A stretch of DNA of 64,000 nucleotides, taken from Terrimesophilobacter sp963702165. Lineage in GTDB: Bacteria; Actinomycetota; Actinomycetes; Actinomycetales; Microbacteriaceae. Shown here piece after piece: positions 25,530-34,068 of this stretch; position 1 is the first letter of the stretch, and each line of letters begins with the position of its first letter. Below the pieces are notes generated by a model, which saw only the letters and a list, made by a program, of their open reading frames with translations, did not search any database and was not told where the DNA came from. The stretch is from contig OY969722.1 of the NCBI GenBank assembly GCA_963702165.1, positions 2,232,001-2,296,000 of the forward strand, written 5' to 3'. Position numbers and translations under genes: made by a program.

Positions 25530-27908
25530 GTGGGGGGAAGAAGGCCTGTCGTCAGGCTTGTGGCGGTCGCCATTGTTGCGACCCTGGCGGTGACCGGCTG
25601 TGTCTTCGGGAGCGGCGATCGCGATGAGGCGGCTGCCGAGCTGGGTCTGTATCGCGGCCCGATTCCCGAGCCGCTCGCGTTGCCGACCGCGCCACAGTTG
25701 CCCGAGATTCCGGCAGTTCCCACGGACCCGAGCGATAACGCAGCGTGGGACACCTTTAACGTGGAGATGATCGCCTATCAGACGGCATTCGCCGCGACAC
25801 AGGACGCGATTATGGCGCACGGGACTGCGGTGCAGGATGCGGCGAACCTGACCAAGGCCGGCGGAGAGAAGGCGGTGGCGGCCTGGCAGTCGCTGCTCGT
25901 GCTCGCGGGTGTCGCCGTGGCGGGACCGGACGGGCGGCCGCTCGAATTGGGCGGGCAGACCGGATTCGGCTGGCCCATGTCGGACGGAGAACTGCGCATC
26001 CAGTCCTACCTTGGGTCCGTTCCGGGTGGGATGCGACTGGGCGACCTTGCCTACGCGCTCGAGGGCGCACCCGAATTTGAGGGTGTCGACACCACGACAT
26101 GGCTCTTCGAATCCTTGACGGACGCCGGAAGCAATGCGAACGACCACTTCGGCTCAGTCATGGCGGCGTTGAGCTCCGACCACGGCTACCTTCACGAACC
26201 GCTGACCTTCACCGAGCGAGCCGCCGCGGAGGTCGAACTCACGTGGGGACAGATCGGCTTGCTGCTGAGGAGACTCGGCGCCGAGTTCGCCGTGTCAGGA
26301 GCGCAGACCGCCGCGGCAGACGACGGGGCCAGCTCGACGCTTCCGGGGTTGACCATCGAGCCGGCTTCCTTCGTCCAAGCGGCGGCCGCTGCGCCGTGCG
26401 ACCTGAGAGGGGATCCGTGGGCGGAAGGGCTGATCCCCCAAGTCTTCAAGGGGAGTGCGTTCGGCGCCGATAAGGTGCTGGATGCACCGTGGCACAAGCC
26501 TGAGGGCGGCGGCCCGCACGCAGGAGAGAGGGCGAAGACCAAGCTCGGCATCGCGCGCTTGCTGTTGGCACTCGCATCCCTGATCGCCAAGGCCACCGCG
26601 CTCGAGGCCAGCTTCTCGCTCGCGGGCGCTCCGCTGGTTCGCACGAAGACCACCCAACCCGGCGAACTGCGCGAACTCACCATTTCCTACTCCTACAACC
26701 CCGAGAAGTGGGAGGATCTGCGTCGCTGCATCAACCTCTTCATGGGTCCGCTCGGTCTGGAACTGCCTCACATCGACTCAGGCGCGGCGAAGGGCATCGA
26801 AGTCGACCTGTCAAGCGAGGATCCCAGCATTCTCCGGATCGGTGACGGTCGCGGCGGCTCGAAGGTGGTGACCAACGGTGCCACGGGTGACGACGGCAAG
26901 GTGGCATTCACACTGTCCGGAGCGCCGCAAGAGGACTTCATTCCGGAGGCCGCGGAACCGGTCGAGATTGAGGTCGGACTGCGTGCGGTCTCCAATCTCG
27001 GCAAGAACGACCTCGGCAAGGATCTCCAGTCGCTGCCGTGGGACGCCCTCGATGCGGCGGGAAGCGGTGGTCTCAGTGTGATACCGCAGATCCTGAGCCG
27101 GATGAAGCTGCTGACGCATTACGGCTTCGCGGACGTGCGTGACTGGGCGCTTGCAGCCAAGTTCGAGGTGACCGCGGTCGGGACCATGACGACCCGGTCC
27201 GCCCACAACAGCTATGGTGCCGGGTGCGGAGTGAGTTGGGCGACCAATTCATCGACCCAGGCAACCGCGTCGTTCGCCTCCTCTGCCGTTCCGGTGACCG
27301 CGACCCTGTTCAGCAATCCGCAGGGCAATCTCGGCGATCAGGCTGTCGTGTTCTACGAGACAAGCGGACCGGGGTTCTTCCCCAGTGGGGGACCCCCGGA
27401 CGGCATCCGGTTCTTCACACTTCCAGTCGACTACCGCACCGACAAATCGCACTCAGAGCCGGGTGTCGGCACCATGCCGGATCCCTACGAGGTGCCACCG
27501 AGCAACGAGTGCGCGGATGGTGGCGGCGGTGGCCAGCCGACGCCACCAGACTGCGGTGTGCGCGAGTACGCGGGTACCCTGGCGGTCACGGTGCCGACGC
27601 CGCGCACCCTCTACGTGAGCAACGCGGACTTCATGCACAGTGGCGGGTTGTGGCGAGACTGCGGCAGTTCCGTGCTGCCGGGCGACCCGCCTGGCGTACC
27701 GTCGCTCCAACAGTGCCCGAATCCGAAGCGATCAGGCGGTGCGATGCCCTCGATCAACGACATCTTCGACAGCGAGAAGCGGAAGATCGAAGTGAGCGGG
27801 TCGCTCACCTGCGCGCGAGAGGGCAACGGAACGCTCTCCGAGGTCGAGTATGAGTGGACGCTCGTGTTCTGCCGCATCGTCGAGGGCGAAGCCTCCTGTC
27901 GCGACTGA
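25530..27908 (+). CDS. Large lipoprotein of unknown function
   Basis: A 792-residue exported protein. GTG 25530 is chosen because it gives a classic lipoprotein signal (MGGRRPVVRLVAVAIVATLA, then VTGC) with AGGAG upstream; the frame remains open to 25458. The mature part begins acidic and Pro-rich (GPIPEPLALPTAPQLPEIP), continues with Ala-rich helical segments (about 75-340), then a beta-type region with an Ig-like phrase (NGATGDDGKVAFTLSG, about 445-475), and ends with Gly/Pro linkers and paired cysteines (ADGGGGGQPTPPDCG, LVFCRIVEGEASC). No recognised domain. It stands alone between the S4 and SRPBCC genes. A surface or wall-associated role is an inference from the signal only. Confidence 0.7.
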   Translation: MGGRRPVVRLVAVAIVATLAVTGCVFGSGDRDEAAAELGLYRGPIPEPLALPTAPQLPEIPAVPTDPSDNAAWDTFNVEMIAYQTAFAATQDAIMAHGTAVQDAANLTKAGGEKAVAAWQSLLVLAGVAVAGPDGRPLELGGQTGFGWPMSDGELRIQSYLGSVPGGMRLGDLAYALEGAPEFEGVDTTTWLFESLTDAGSNANDHFGSVMAALSSDHGYLHEPLTFTERAAAEVELTWGQIGLLLRRLGAEFAVSGAQTAAADDGASSTLPGLTIEPASFVQAAAAAPCDLRGDPWAEGLIPQVFKGSAFGADKVLDAPWHKPEGGGPHAGERAKTKLGIARLLLALASLIAKATALEASFSLAGAPLVRTKTTQPGELRELTISYSYNPEKWEDLRRCINLFMGPLGLELPHIDSGAAKGIEVDLSSEDPSILRIGDGRGGSKVVTNGATGDDGKVAFTLSGAPQEDFIPEAAEPVEIEVGLRAVSNLGKNDLGKDLQSLPWDALDAAGSGGLSVIPQILSRMKLLTHYGFADVRDWALAAKFEVTAVGTMTTRSAHNSYGAGCGVSWATNSSTQATASFASSAVPVTATLFSNPQGNLGDQAVVFYETSGPGFFPSGGPPDGIRFFTLPVDYRTDKSHSEPGVGTMPDPYEVPPSNECADGGGGGQPTPPDCGVREYAGTLAVTVPTPRTLYVSNADFMHSGGLWRDCGSSVLPGDPPGVPSLQQCPNPKRSGGAMPSINDIFDSEKRKIEVSGSLTCAREGNGTLSEVEYEWTLVFCRIVEGEASCRD

Positions 27909-28007
27909 GATAGCGGAATTAGGGGCGAGTTGCCAGTACTCGCTCCGATACCGTTCGGGATGCTCACCTACGGTCGGGAAACCAACCGACAAGTGAGGTG
28001 AAGACGT

Positions 28008-28481
28008 ATGGGCACCATCGAAAGCGAGATCGACGTCGACGTTCCGGTGAGCGTCGCCTACAACCAGTGGACCCAGTTCGAGGAGTTCCCGCGGTTCATG
28101 GACGGCGTCGAGTCGATACGCCAGATCGACGACACGCACACGCACTGGAAGGTGAAGGTGGCGGGCGTTGAGCGTGAGTTCGACGCGACGATCACCGAGC
28201 AGATTCCGGACACGCGCATCGCGTGGAAGAGCATCGACAAGCCGCAACACGCCGGTGTCGTTGACTTCCACCGGCTGAACGACGCTGAGACCCACGTGAG
28301 CGTCAAGATGGACTGGGAGCCCGAGGGCTTCGTGGAGAAGGTCGGCGAGGTCCTGCAGATGGACGACATTCAGGTCGGTCGCGACCTGAAGAAGTTCAAG
28401 GAACTCATCGAGTCGCAGGGGTTCGAAACCGGCGCCTGGCGCGGCGAGGTCGACCGTGACCCCGACGCGACCGGACGCTGA
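28008..28481 (+). CDS. SRPBCC (START-like / cyclase-dehydrase) protein
   Basis: A 157-residue single-domain protein. The start MGTIESEIDVDVPVSVAYNQ, then WTQFEEFPRFMDGVESI, is typical of the polyketide_cyc2/CoQ10-binding branch of the SRPBCC fold, which makes a hydrophobic ligand pocket. The C-terminal amphipathic helix (VGRDLKKFKELIESQG) closes the pocket in the family. Actinobacteria carry many such single-domain proteins with unknown ligands. It stands alone with its own ribosome-binding site (GAGGTGAAG). Confidence 0.88.
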   Translation: MGTIESEIDVDVPVSVAYNQWTQFEEFPRFMDGVESIRQIDDTHTHWKVKVAGVEREFDATITEQIPDTRIAWKSIDKPQHAGVVDFHRLNDAETHVSVKMDWEPEGFVEKVGEVLQMDDIQVGRDLKKFKELIESQGFETGAWRGEVDRDPDATGR

Positions 28482-28544
28482 CGCAAGCGAGCCACACGCG
28501 ACAGCGCGCCCGCTGGGGGCGAACCCCGGTGACAGACTGGGCGC

Positions 28545-29972
28545 ATGAGCGACGCGTACGACGTCACCGTCGTCGGCAGCGGCCCGAACGGGCTGGCCGC
28601 GGCGGTGACGTCGGCGCGCGCGGGCCTGCGGGTTCGCCTGCTGGAGGCGGCAGCCACGATCGGCGGCGGGGTGCGCACCGCCGAGTTGACGCTGCCAGGC
28701 TTCCGGCATGACGTGTGCTCCGCGGTGCACCCCGCGGCACTGGCGTCGCCGTTCTTCCGCGAATTCGGGTTGCCGGACCGCGTGAACTGGGTCATCCCGG
28801 ATGTCTCCTACGCGCATCCGTTGGACGGCGGCCGGGCAGCGCTCGCCTGGCGCGACCTGAATCGCACCGCCGACCAGCTCGGACGCGATGGCGAGGCGTG
28901 GAAGGGAATGTTCGAGCCGCTGCTGCGGCGGTTGGACGGCGTAGTGGACTTCACCGGGTCGCAGTTGCTGCGCTGGCCCAACGATCCGATTGCGGCGTTC
29001 CAGTACGGAGTGCGTGCGCTCGAGCAGGGAACCCTGTTGCTGCGGAACGCACGGTTGAAGACCGAGGAGGCCCGCGCGCTGTTGGCCGGAGCATCGGCGC
29101 ATGCCGCTGGCCAGACGCCGTCGCTGTCGACATCCGGTGCCGGACTGCTGCTGGCCACTCATGCGCACGCCGGCGGGTGGGGTTTTCCCATCGGCGGTTC
29201 CCAGGCGATCGCGGACGTGCTGCTGCAGGATTTCCTCTCGCACGGTGGCGCGGTCGAAACCGGCCAGACCATCCGGACGCTTCGCGAGCTTCCGGCGTCG
29301 AAGGTCACGCTCCTCGACACGTCGGTGAAGCTGCTGCTCACGGGCAACCTGCCGGCAGGGTACGAGCGGGCGCTGCGGCGCTACCGCTACGGGTCGGGCG
29401 TAGCGAAGGTGGACTTCGCCCTCGCGGGGCCGGTGCCGTGGGCGAATCCGGATGTCGCGCACGCGCCGACCGTGCACCTCGGCGGCACGCGAGACGAGAT
29501 TGCGGCGGCCGAGAATCTGGTGCACCGCGGCGGCGTGCCGGAGCGCCCGTATGTGCTCGTCACCCAGCCGAGTGTCCTCGACCCGACCCGCGCGCCGAAG
29601 GGCAGGCACGTGCTGTGGGCGTACACGCACGTTCCCGCAGGCTCCACCCTTGACGCCACCGAGCTGATCACCGCCCAGGTGGAACGCTATGCGCCGGGCT
29701 TCCGTGACCTGGTGCTGGCGACGGCAAGCAGCAGCGCCAGGCAGCAGGCGGCGTACAACCGCAGCAACGTCGGCGGCGATATCTACGGCGGTGCCGTGAG
29801 CCTGTGGCAGCTGGTGAAGCGCCCGGTGGTGTCCACCAGACCCTGGCGCACACCGCTGAAGGGCATCTACTTGTGCTCCGCTGCCACTCCGCCCGGACCG
29901 GCGGTGCACGGTATGAACGGCTGGTACGCGGCGCAGCTCGCGCTGAAGGAGCACTTCGGCATCGAGGTGTAG
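28545..29972 (+). CDS. FAD-dependent oxidoreductase, phytoene-desaturase (CrtI)-like
   Basis: A 475-residue flavoprotein. The N-terminal Rossmann motif is VVGSGPNGLAAAVTSARAG, followed by the second FAD segment (LEAAATIGGGVRTAEL) and the C-terminal FAD-binding segment (GIYLCSAATPPGPAVHGMNG). The middle domain (about 120-330) shows WGFPIGGSQAIADVLLQDF, typical of the amine-oxidase/CrtI superfamily. There is no other carotenoid gene around, so it is more likely one of the many CrtI-like oxidoreductases of unknown substrate. A second one lies at the right edge of the window. The next gene starts 26 bp downstream and may be co-transcribed. Confidence 0.85.
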   Translation: MSDAYDVTVVGSGPNGLAAAVTSARAGLRVRLLEAAATIGGGVRTAELTLPGFRHDVCSAVHPAALASPFFREFGLPDRVNWVIPDVSYAHPLDGGRAALAWRDLNRTADQLGRDGEAWKGMFEPLLRRLDGVVDFTGSQLLRWPNDPIAAFQYGVRALEQGTLLLRNARLKTEEARALLAGASAHAAGQTPSLSTSGAGLLLATHAHAGGWGFPIGGSQAIADVLLQDFLSHGGAVETGQTIRTLRELPASKVTLLDTSVKLLLTGNLPAGYERALRRYRYGSGVAKVDFALAGPVPWANPDVAHAPTVHLGGTRDEIAAAENLVHRGGVPERPYVLVTQPSVLDPTRAPKGRHVLWAYTHVPAGSTLDATELITAQVERYAPGFRDLVLATASSSARQQAAYNRSNVGGDIYGGAVSLWQLVKRPVVSTRPWRTPLKGIYLCSAATPPGPAVHGMNGWYAAQLALKEHFGIEV

Positions 29973-29998
29973 GCATGCCACTCCGCCCGGCGTAGCCT

Positions 29999-31444
29999 GT
30001 GCGCGTGGACTGGTTCTGGGCCCCGGACTACGAACTCGCACGCCAGATCCTGCAGCGCGGGGTGGCCGCGATCTACCTCATCGCCTTCTTGTCCAGCGCG
30101 AACCAGTTCCGCGTCCTGGTTGGCGAGCACGGCCTGCTGCCGGTCCCTGAGCTGCTGAAGCACAAGCGGTTCGTGCGCGGCCCGACGCTGTTCCGTTGGC
30201 GCTATTCGGACCGCCTCCTGGTCACGGTGTGCGTGCTCGGGATGCTGCTCGCCGCATCCGTCGTCGCGGGCCTCCCGCAGCTCGGGCCGCCCTGGCTCCC
30301 GATGCTCGTGTTCCTGGCGCTGTGGCTGCTCTACATGTCGATCGTCAATGTCGGGCAGACCTTCTACGGCTTCGGCTGGGAGATGCTGCTGCTCGAGGCG
30401 GGCTTCCTGGTGGCATTCCTCGGTTCCAACCAGGTGCCGCCGCCGCTGCCGATCGTCCTGCTCACCGCGTGGCTGATCTTCCGGCTCGAGTTCGGCGCCG
30501 GAATGATCAAGCTGCGCGGCGACCGGGCGTGGCGGGACCTCACCGCGCTCTACTACCACCACGAGACCCAGCCGATGCCGAACCCGTTCAGCAGGCAAGC
30601 CCACCTGCTGCCGAAGCCGGTGCACCGGGTGGAAGTGCTCGGCAACCACTTCGCGCAGCTGGTTGTGCCGTTCCTGCTCTTCCTGCCACAGCCGGTGGCA
30701 AGCATCGGCGCCGCCATCGTCATCCTCACCCAGGGCTGGCTCGTCATCACCGGCAACTTCGCCTGGCTCAACTGGATCACCATCGTGCTGGCCTTCGGGC
30801 TGATCAGCGACTCCGTCTGGCACTGGGCGATCCCGGTCATCCCGCTCGACTGGCAGACCGGTGAGAACGGACCCACCTGGTGGCTGCTGGTCGTCGCCTT
30901 GGTCGCCGTGCTGCTGCTCGTGCTGAGCTTCTGGCCCATCCGCAACCTGCTGTCGCGGAACCAGCTGATGAACGCAAGCTTCAACCGGCTCCAGCTGGTG
31001 AACGCCTACGGCGCCTTCGGCAGCGTCACCAAGCGTCGGATCGAGGTCATCGTGGAGGGCACCCTCGCCGACCAGCCCGACGAGGCCGACTGGCGCGAGT
31101 ACGAGTTCAAGGGCAAGCCGGGCGACCCCGCGCGGCTGCCCAGACAGTTCGCGCCGTACCACCTGCGGCTCGACTGGCTGATGTGGTTCCTCCCGCTCGG
31201 CAGCGTGCACACCCAGTGGTTCTACGCGTTCCTCGGCAAGCTGCTTGAGGCCGACCGGCCAACGCTCCGGATGCTTCGCCACGACCCGTTCGAGGGCGCC
31301 CCACCGCGCTGGGTGAGGGTGCTCACGTATCACTACCGGTTCTCGACTCGCGAGGAGTTTCGCCGCACCCGGCTGCGCTGGATCCGCGGGCAGCGCCGGG
31401 AAGTCATCCCTCCCGTTTCCCTTCCCGACCCACGAGCATCCTGA
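29999..31444 (+). CDS. Lipase maturation factor family membrane protein
   Basis: A 481-residue protein with seven or eight transmembrane helices. Its family-typical blocks are YDLIAF-like YLIAFLSSANQF, FYGFGWEMLLLEAGFLVAFL (about 122-141), WLIFRLEFGAGMIKLRGD and the motif LTALYYHHETQPMPNPFS. The soluble C-terminus begins near 350 and includes APYHLRLDWLMWFLP. These match the bacterial branch of the LMF1 family, named for an ER factor of vertebrate lipases; the bacterial role is not established. Start codon is GTG 29999 or GTG 30005. No lipase gene is adjacent. It closely follows the CrtI-like gene. Confidence 0.82.
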   Translation: MRVDWFWAPDYELARQILQRGVAAIYLIAFLSSANQFRVLVGEHGLLPVPELLKHKRFVRGPTLFRWRYSDRLLVTVCVLGMLLAASVVAGLPQLGPPWLPMLVFLALWLLYMSIVNVGQTFYGFGWEMLLLEAGFLVAFLGSNQVPPPLPIVLLTAWLIFRLEFGAGMIKLRGDRAWRDLTALYYHHETQPMPNPFSRQAHLLPKPVHRVEVLGNHFAQLVVPFLLFLPQPVASIGAAIVILTQGWLVITGNFAWLNWITIVLAFGLISDSVWHWAIPVIPLDWQTGENGPTWWLLVVALVAVLLLVLSFWPIRNLLSRNQLMNASFNRLQLVNAYGAFGSVTKRRIEVIVEGTLADQPDEADWREYEFKGKPGDPARLPRQFAPYHLRLDWLMWFLPLGSVHTQWFYAFLGKLLEADRPTLRMLRHDPFEGAPPRWVRVLTYHYRFSTREEFRRTRLRWIRGQRREVIPPVSLPDPRAS

Positions 31445-31484
31445 ACGCGCCATTTCCCCCAGCAACGCGTGTTACTTTCTGCCC

Positions 31485-32534
31485 ATGACGCGCATCGCGG
31501 CGGTCTCACCGGTCCTGCCGGAGTATGCGTACCCGCAGGAGCAGATCACGCGCGAACTCGCCGCGCTCATCCCTTCTCCACGCCGTTCGACCATGGAACG
31601 GATGCATGCCTCAAGCGGGATTGGCACCCGGCACACTGCGTTGCCGCTCGAGAGCTACCGTGACCTCGGCTCGTTCAGCGATACCAACGACCTCTACATC
31701 CGAGTCGCGACGGACCTCGCGGAGCGCGCGGTGCGGGACGCTCTCGCGCAGGCGGGACTCCTGCCCGCGGATGTCGACTTCATCCTGTTCACCACCGTCA
31801 CCGGTCTCGCGGCACCGTCGATCGACGCGTTGCTGGTCCCGCGACTCGGATTCCGTCCGGACGTCAAGCGGCTCCCGTCGTTCGGGCTCGGCTGCGTCGC
31901 GGGCGCGTCCGGCCTGGCGCGCGTGCATGACTACCTGATCGGTCATCCGGCCGATGTTGCACTGCTGATCAGTGTGGAATTGTGCTCGCTGACCCTTCAG
32001 CGCTCGGACGAGTCGATGGCCAACTTCGTCGCCACCGGGCTGTTCGGCGATGGTGCCGCCGCGGTCGTCCTGACCGGCGACCAGCGCGCACCCGGGTCGC
32101 CGGTGGCACCGCGGATCGTCGCGACGCGCAGCGACTTCTACCCCGACTCGCTGGACGTCATCGGCTGGAACATCCGCAACACCGGATTCGAGATCGTGCT
32201 CACCGCTGGCGTCGCCGACGTCATAGCGACTCATTTCCGCGCCGGTGTCGACACGTTCCTTTCCGAGCATGAACTGGCGGTCGCGGACATCGGATGCTGG
32301 ATCGCTCACCCGGGCGGACCGCGGGTGCTGGAAGCCTTCGCCAGCGCACTCGCGTTGCCGCGCGAGCGTCTCGCGCTCAGTTGGGACTCACTCGAGCGTG
32401 TCGGCAACCTGTCATCCTCCTCTGTGCTGCACGTGCTCGCCGACGCCGGCGCGCAGCCGGCCGGGACGAAAGGTCTGTTGTTCGCGCTCGGCCCCGGAGT
32501 CGGCGCTGAGCTCGTGCTGCTGGAGTGGCCGTGA
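31485..32534 (+). CDS. Type III polyketide synthase
   Basis: A 349-residue chalcone/stilbene synthase-type enzyme. The catalytic triad is in place: Cys137 (GLGCVAGASG), His275 (IAHPGGPRVL) and Asn308 (RVGNLSSSSVL). Such enzymes extend an acyl-CoA starter with malonyl-CoA to alkylresorcinols, alkylpyrones or tetrahydroxynaphthalene. It is followed with 4-bp overlaps by an isoprenylcysteine-methyltransferase-like protein and a flavin monooxygenase, the same trio as srsA-srsB-srsC of Streptomyces griseus, which makes methylated, hydroxylated phenolic lipids. Product class here is inferred from that arrangement. Confidence 0.93.
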   Translation: MTRIAAVSPVLPEYAYPQEQITRELAALIPSPRRSTMERMHASSGIGTRHTALPLESYRDLGSFSDTNDLYIRVATDLAERAVRDALAQAGLLPADVDFILFTTVTGLAAPSIDALLVPRLGFRPDVKRLPSFGLGCVAGASGLARVHDYLIGHPADVALLISVELCSLTLQRSDESMANFVATGLFGDGAAAVVLTGDQRAPGSPVAPRIVATRSDFYPDSLDVIGWNIRNTGFEIVLTAGVADVIATHFRAGVDTFLSEHELAVADIGCWIAHPGGPRVLEAFASALALPRERLALSWDSLERVGNLSSSSVLHVLADAGAQPAGTKGLLFALGPGVGAELVLLEWP

Positions 32535-33046
32535 TCTGGTACATCGCACTGGTTGTCGCGACCGGTGTCGAGCGGCTCGTCGAACTGGTCATCTCGAAGC
32601 GCAATGCCGACCGAGCGTTCGCCGATGGCGGTGTCGAGTACGGGCAGAAGCATTTTCGCTGGATGGTGGCGCTGCACACCGGGCTGCTCGCCGCGTGCAT
32701 CGCCGAAGCCGTGCTGCTCGACCGCCCGTTCATCCCCGCGCTCGGCTGGCCGATGCTGGTGCTCGTCATCCTCAGCCAGGCACTGCGCTACTGGTGCATC
32801 GCGACCCTCGGGAGGCAGTGGAACACGCGGGTCATCGTCGTTCCCGGCCTGCACCTGGTCGCGACCGGTCCCTACAAGTGGCTCAGGCATCCGAACTACC
32901 TCGCGGTTGTCGTGGAGGGCTTCGCGCTGCCGCTCGTGCACAGCGCGTGGCTGACCGCGGTCACCTTCACGGTGCTCAACGCTGTGCTGCTGCTGCGCTT
33001 CCGCATTCCGACTGAGGAGCGCGCGTTGGGTGCGCTGGCGAGATGA
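32531..33046 (+). CDS. Isoprenylcysteine-methyltransferase-like membrane methyltransferase (SrsB-like)
   Basis: A 171-residue protein with four or five helices. The C-terminal SAM-binding signature of the ICMT/PEMT group is visible: LVATGPYKWLRHPNYLAVV, with RHPNY, then a later Glu in VEGFALPLVH. The family methylates lipid-like acceptors; in srs clusters the homologue methylates a phenolic lipid hydroxyl. GTG 32531 (GTGA overlap with the PKS stop) is preferred over GTG 32525. Its stop overlaps the next ATG. Confidence 0.88.
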   Translation: MIWYIALVVATGVERLVELVISKRNADRAFADGGVEYGQKHFRWMVALHTGLLAACIAEAVLLDRPFIPALGWPMLVLVILSQALRYWCIATLGRQWNTRVIVVPGLHLVATGPYKWLRHPNYLAVVVEGFALPLVHSAWLTAVTFTVLNAVLLLRFRIPTEERALGALAR

Positions 33047-34065
33047 CCCAGCTGCTCGTCGCCGGTGGGGGCCCGATCGGGTTGGCGGCCGCGATCGAGG
33101 CGCGCCTGGCCGGGCTCGACGTCGCGGTCATCGAACAGCGTCACGGCACCATCGACAAGGCCTGCGGAGAGGGGCTGATGCCGGGTGCGCTGCGTGCACT
33201 GAACCGGCTGGGCGTCGACCCGGTGGGGCGAGACATCCGCGGCATCAGCTACCGGCGTGACGGTCACCGTGCCGACCACCCGTTCGCACACGGCACCGGA
33301 CGCGGTGTCCGCCGCCCGGTGCTGCATGACGCGCTCAGCCGACGCGCTGACGAGCTGGGGGTGGAGCGGATCGAGGGCAAGGTCGGGTTGCTCAGCCAGG
33401 ATGCTGACTCCGTCACGGTGGTACTGCGCGACGAAGCGGTGCGCGCGAACTGGCTCATCGGGTGCGACGGACTGCACTCGACCGTGAGAGACCTGGTCGG
33501 GCTTGCGAGCCCTCAGCGCGGTCGCCGCCGGTTCGGTCTCCGGCGGCACTTCGCGATCGAGCCGTGGAGCGACTTCGTCGAGGTGCACTGGACCAAGGAC
33601 GCCGAGGTCTACGTCACCCCGGTGGGCGACCGTAACGTCGGGGTCGCCGTGCTCGGCGCACCGGGCACCGACTACGACCGCACTGTCCGCACCGCTCTCG
33701 CCGACCGCATCGACGGAGCCCAGCACTCAAGTGGCCTGCGCGGCGCCGGCCCGCTCCGCCAACGGACACGCGCACGCACCGTCGGGCGCGTGCTGCTCGC
33801 GGGCGACGCATCCGGCTACGTCGACGCACTGACCGGCGAAGGCATCCGGGTCGGGCTGGCCCAGGTCGCCGCAGCGGTGCGCTGCATCATCGCCGGCGAC
33901 CCGCACGCCTACGAACGGGAGTGGCGCACCGCGACACGCGATTTCCGGGTGCTCACCTCGGGTCTCGTCGCGCTCGGCGCCTCCCCGGCGCGGCGCGCGA
34001 TCGTCCCGCTGGCCGACTCCCTGCCCAGGACCTACGGAGCGATCGTCGAGCGCTTGGCGCGGTGA
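33043..34065 (+). CDS. FAD-dependent monooxygenase (SrsC-like)
   Basis: A 340-residue group A flavoprotein: Rossmann motif VAGGGPIGLAAAIEARLAG, the substrate/FAD segment KACGEGLMPGALRAL (as in geranylgeranyl-reductase-like and SrsC proteins), DG motif IGCDGLHSTVRD and GD motif LLAGDASGYVDALTGEGI. As the third gene of the type III PKS trio it would hydroxylate the aromatic ring of the alkylresorcinol or its methyl ether, giving a quinol or quinone. It converges on hemA with only 3 bp between the stops, leaving no room for an ordinary terminator. Confidence 0.88.
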   Translation: MTQLLVAGGGPIGLAAAIEARLAGLDVAVIEQRHGTIDKACGEGLMPGALRALNRLGVDPVGRDIRGISYRRDGHRADHPFAHGTGRGVRRPVLHDALSRRADELGVERIEGKVGLLSQDADSVTVVLRDEAVRANWLIGCDGLHSTVRDLVGLASPQRGRRRFGLRRHFAIEPWSDFVEVHWTKDAEVYVTPVGDRNVGVAVLGAPGTDYDRTVRTALADRIDGAQHSSGLRGAGPLRQRTRARTVGRVLLAGDASGYVDALTGEGIRVGLAQVAAAVRCIIAGDPHAYEREWRTATRDFRVLTSGLVALGASPARRAIVPLADSLPRTYGAIVERLAR

Positions 34066-34068
34066 CGC

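Noticed and set aside
28545..29972. Carotenoid biosynthesis locus
   Set aside because: The oxidoreductase is CrtI-like, but there is no phytoene synthase, GGPP synthase or cyclase gene nearby, and the sequence fits the broader family better.
27732..30041. Minus-strand frame of 769 codons opposite the SRPBCC and CrtI-like genes
   Set aside because: Covers two well-supported genes antisense; repetitive Arg/His/Val composition with no motif.
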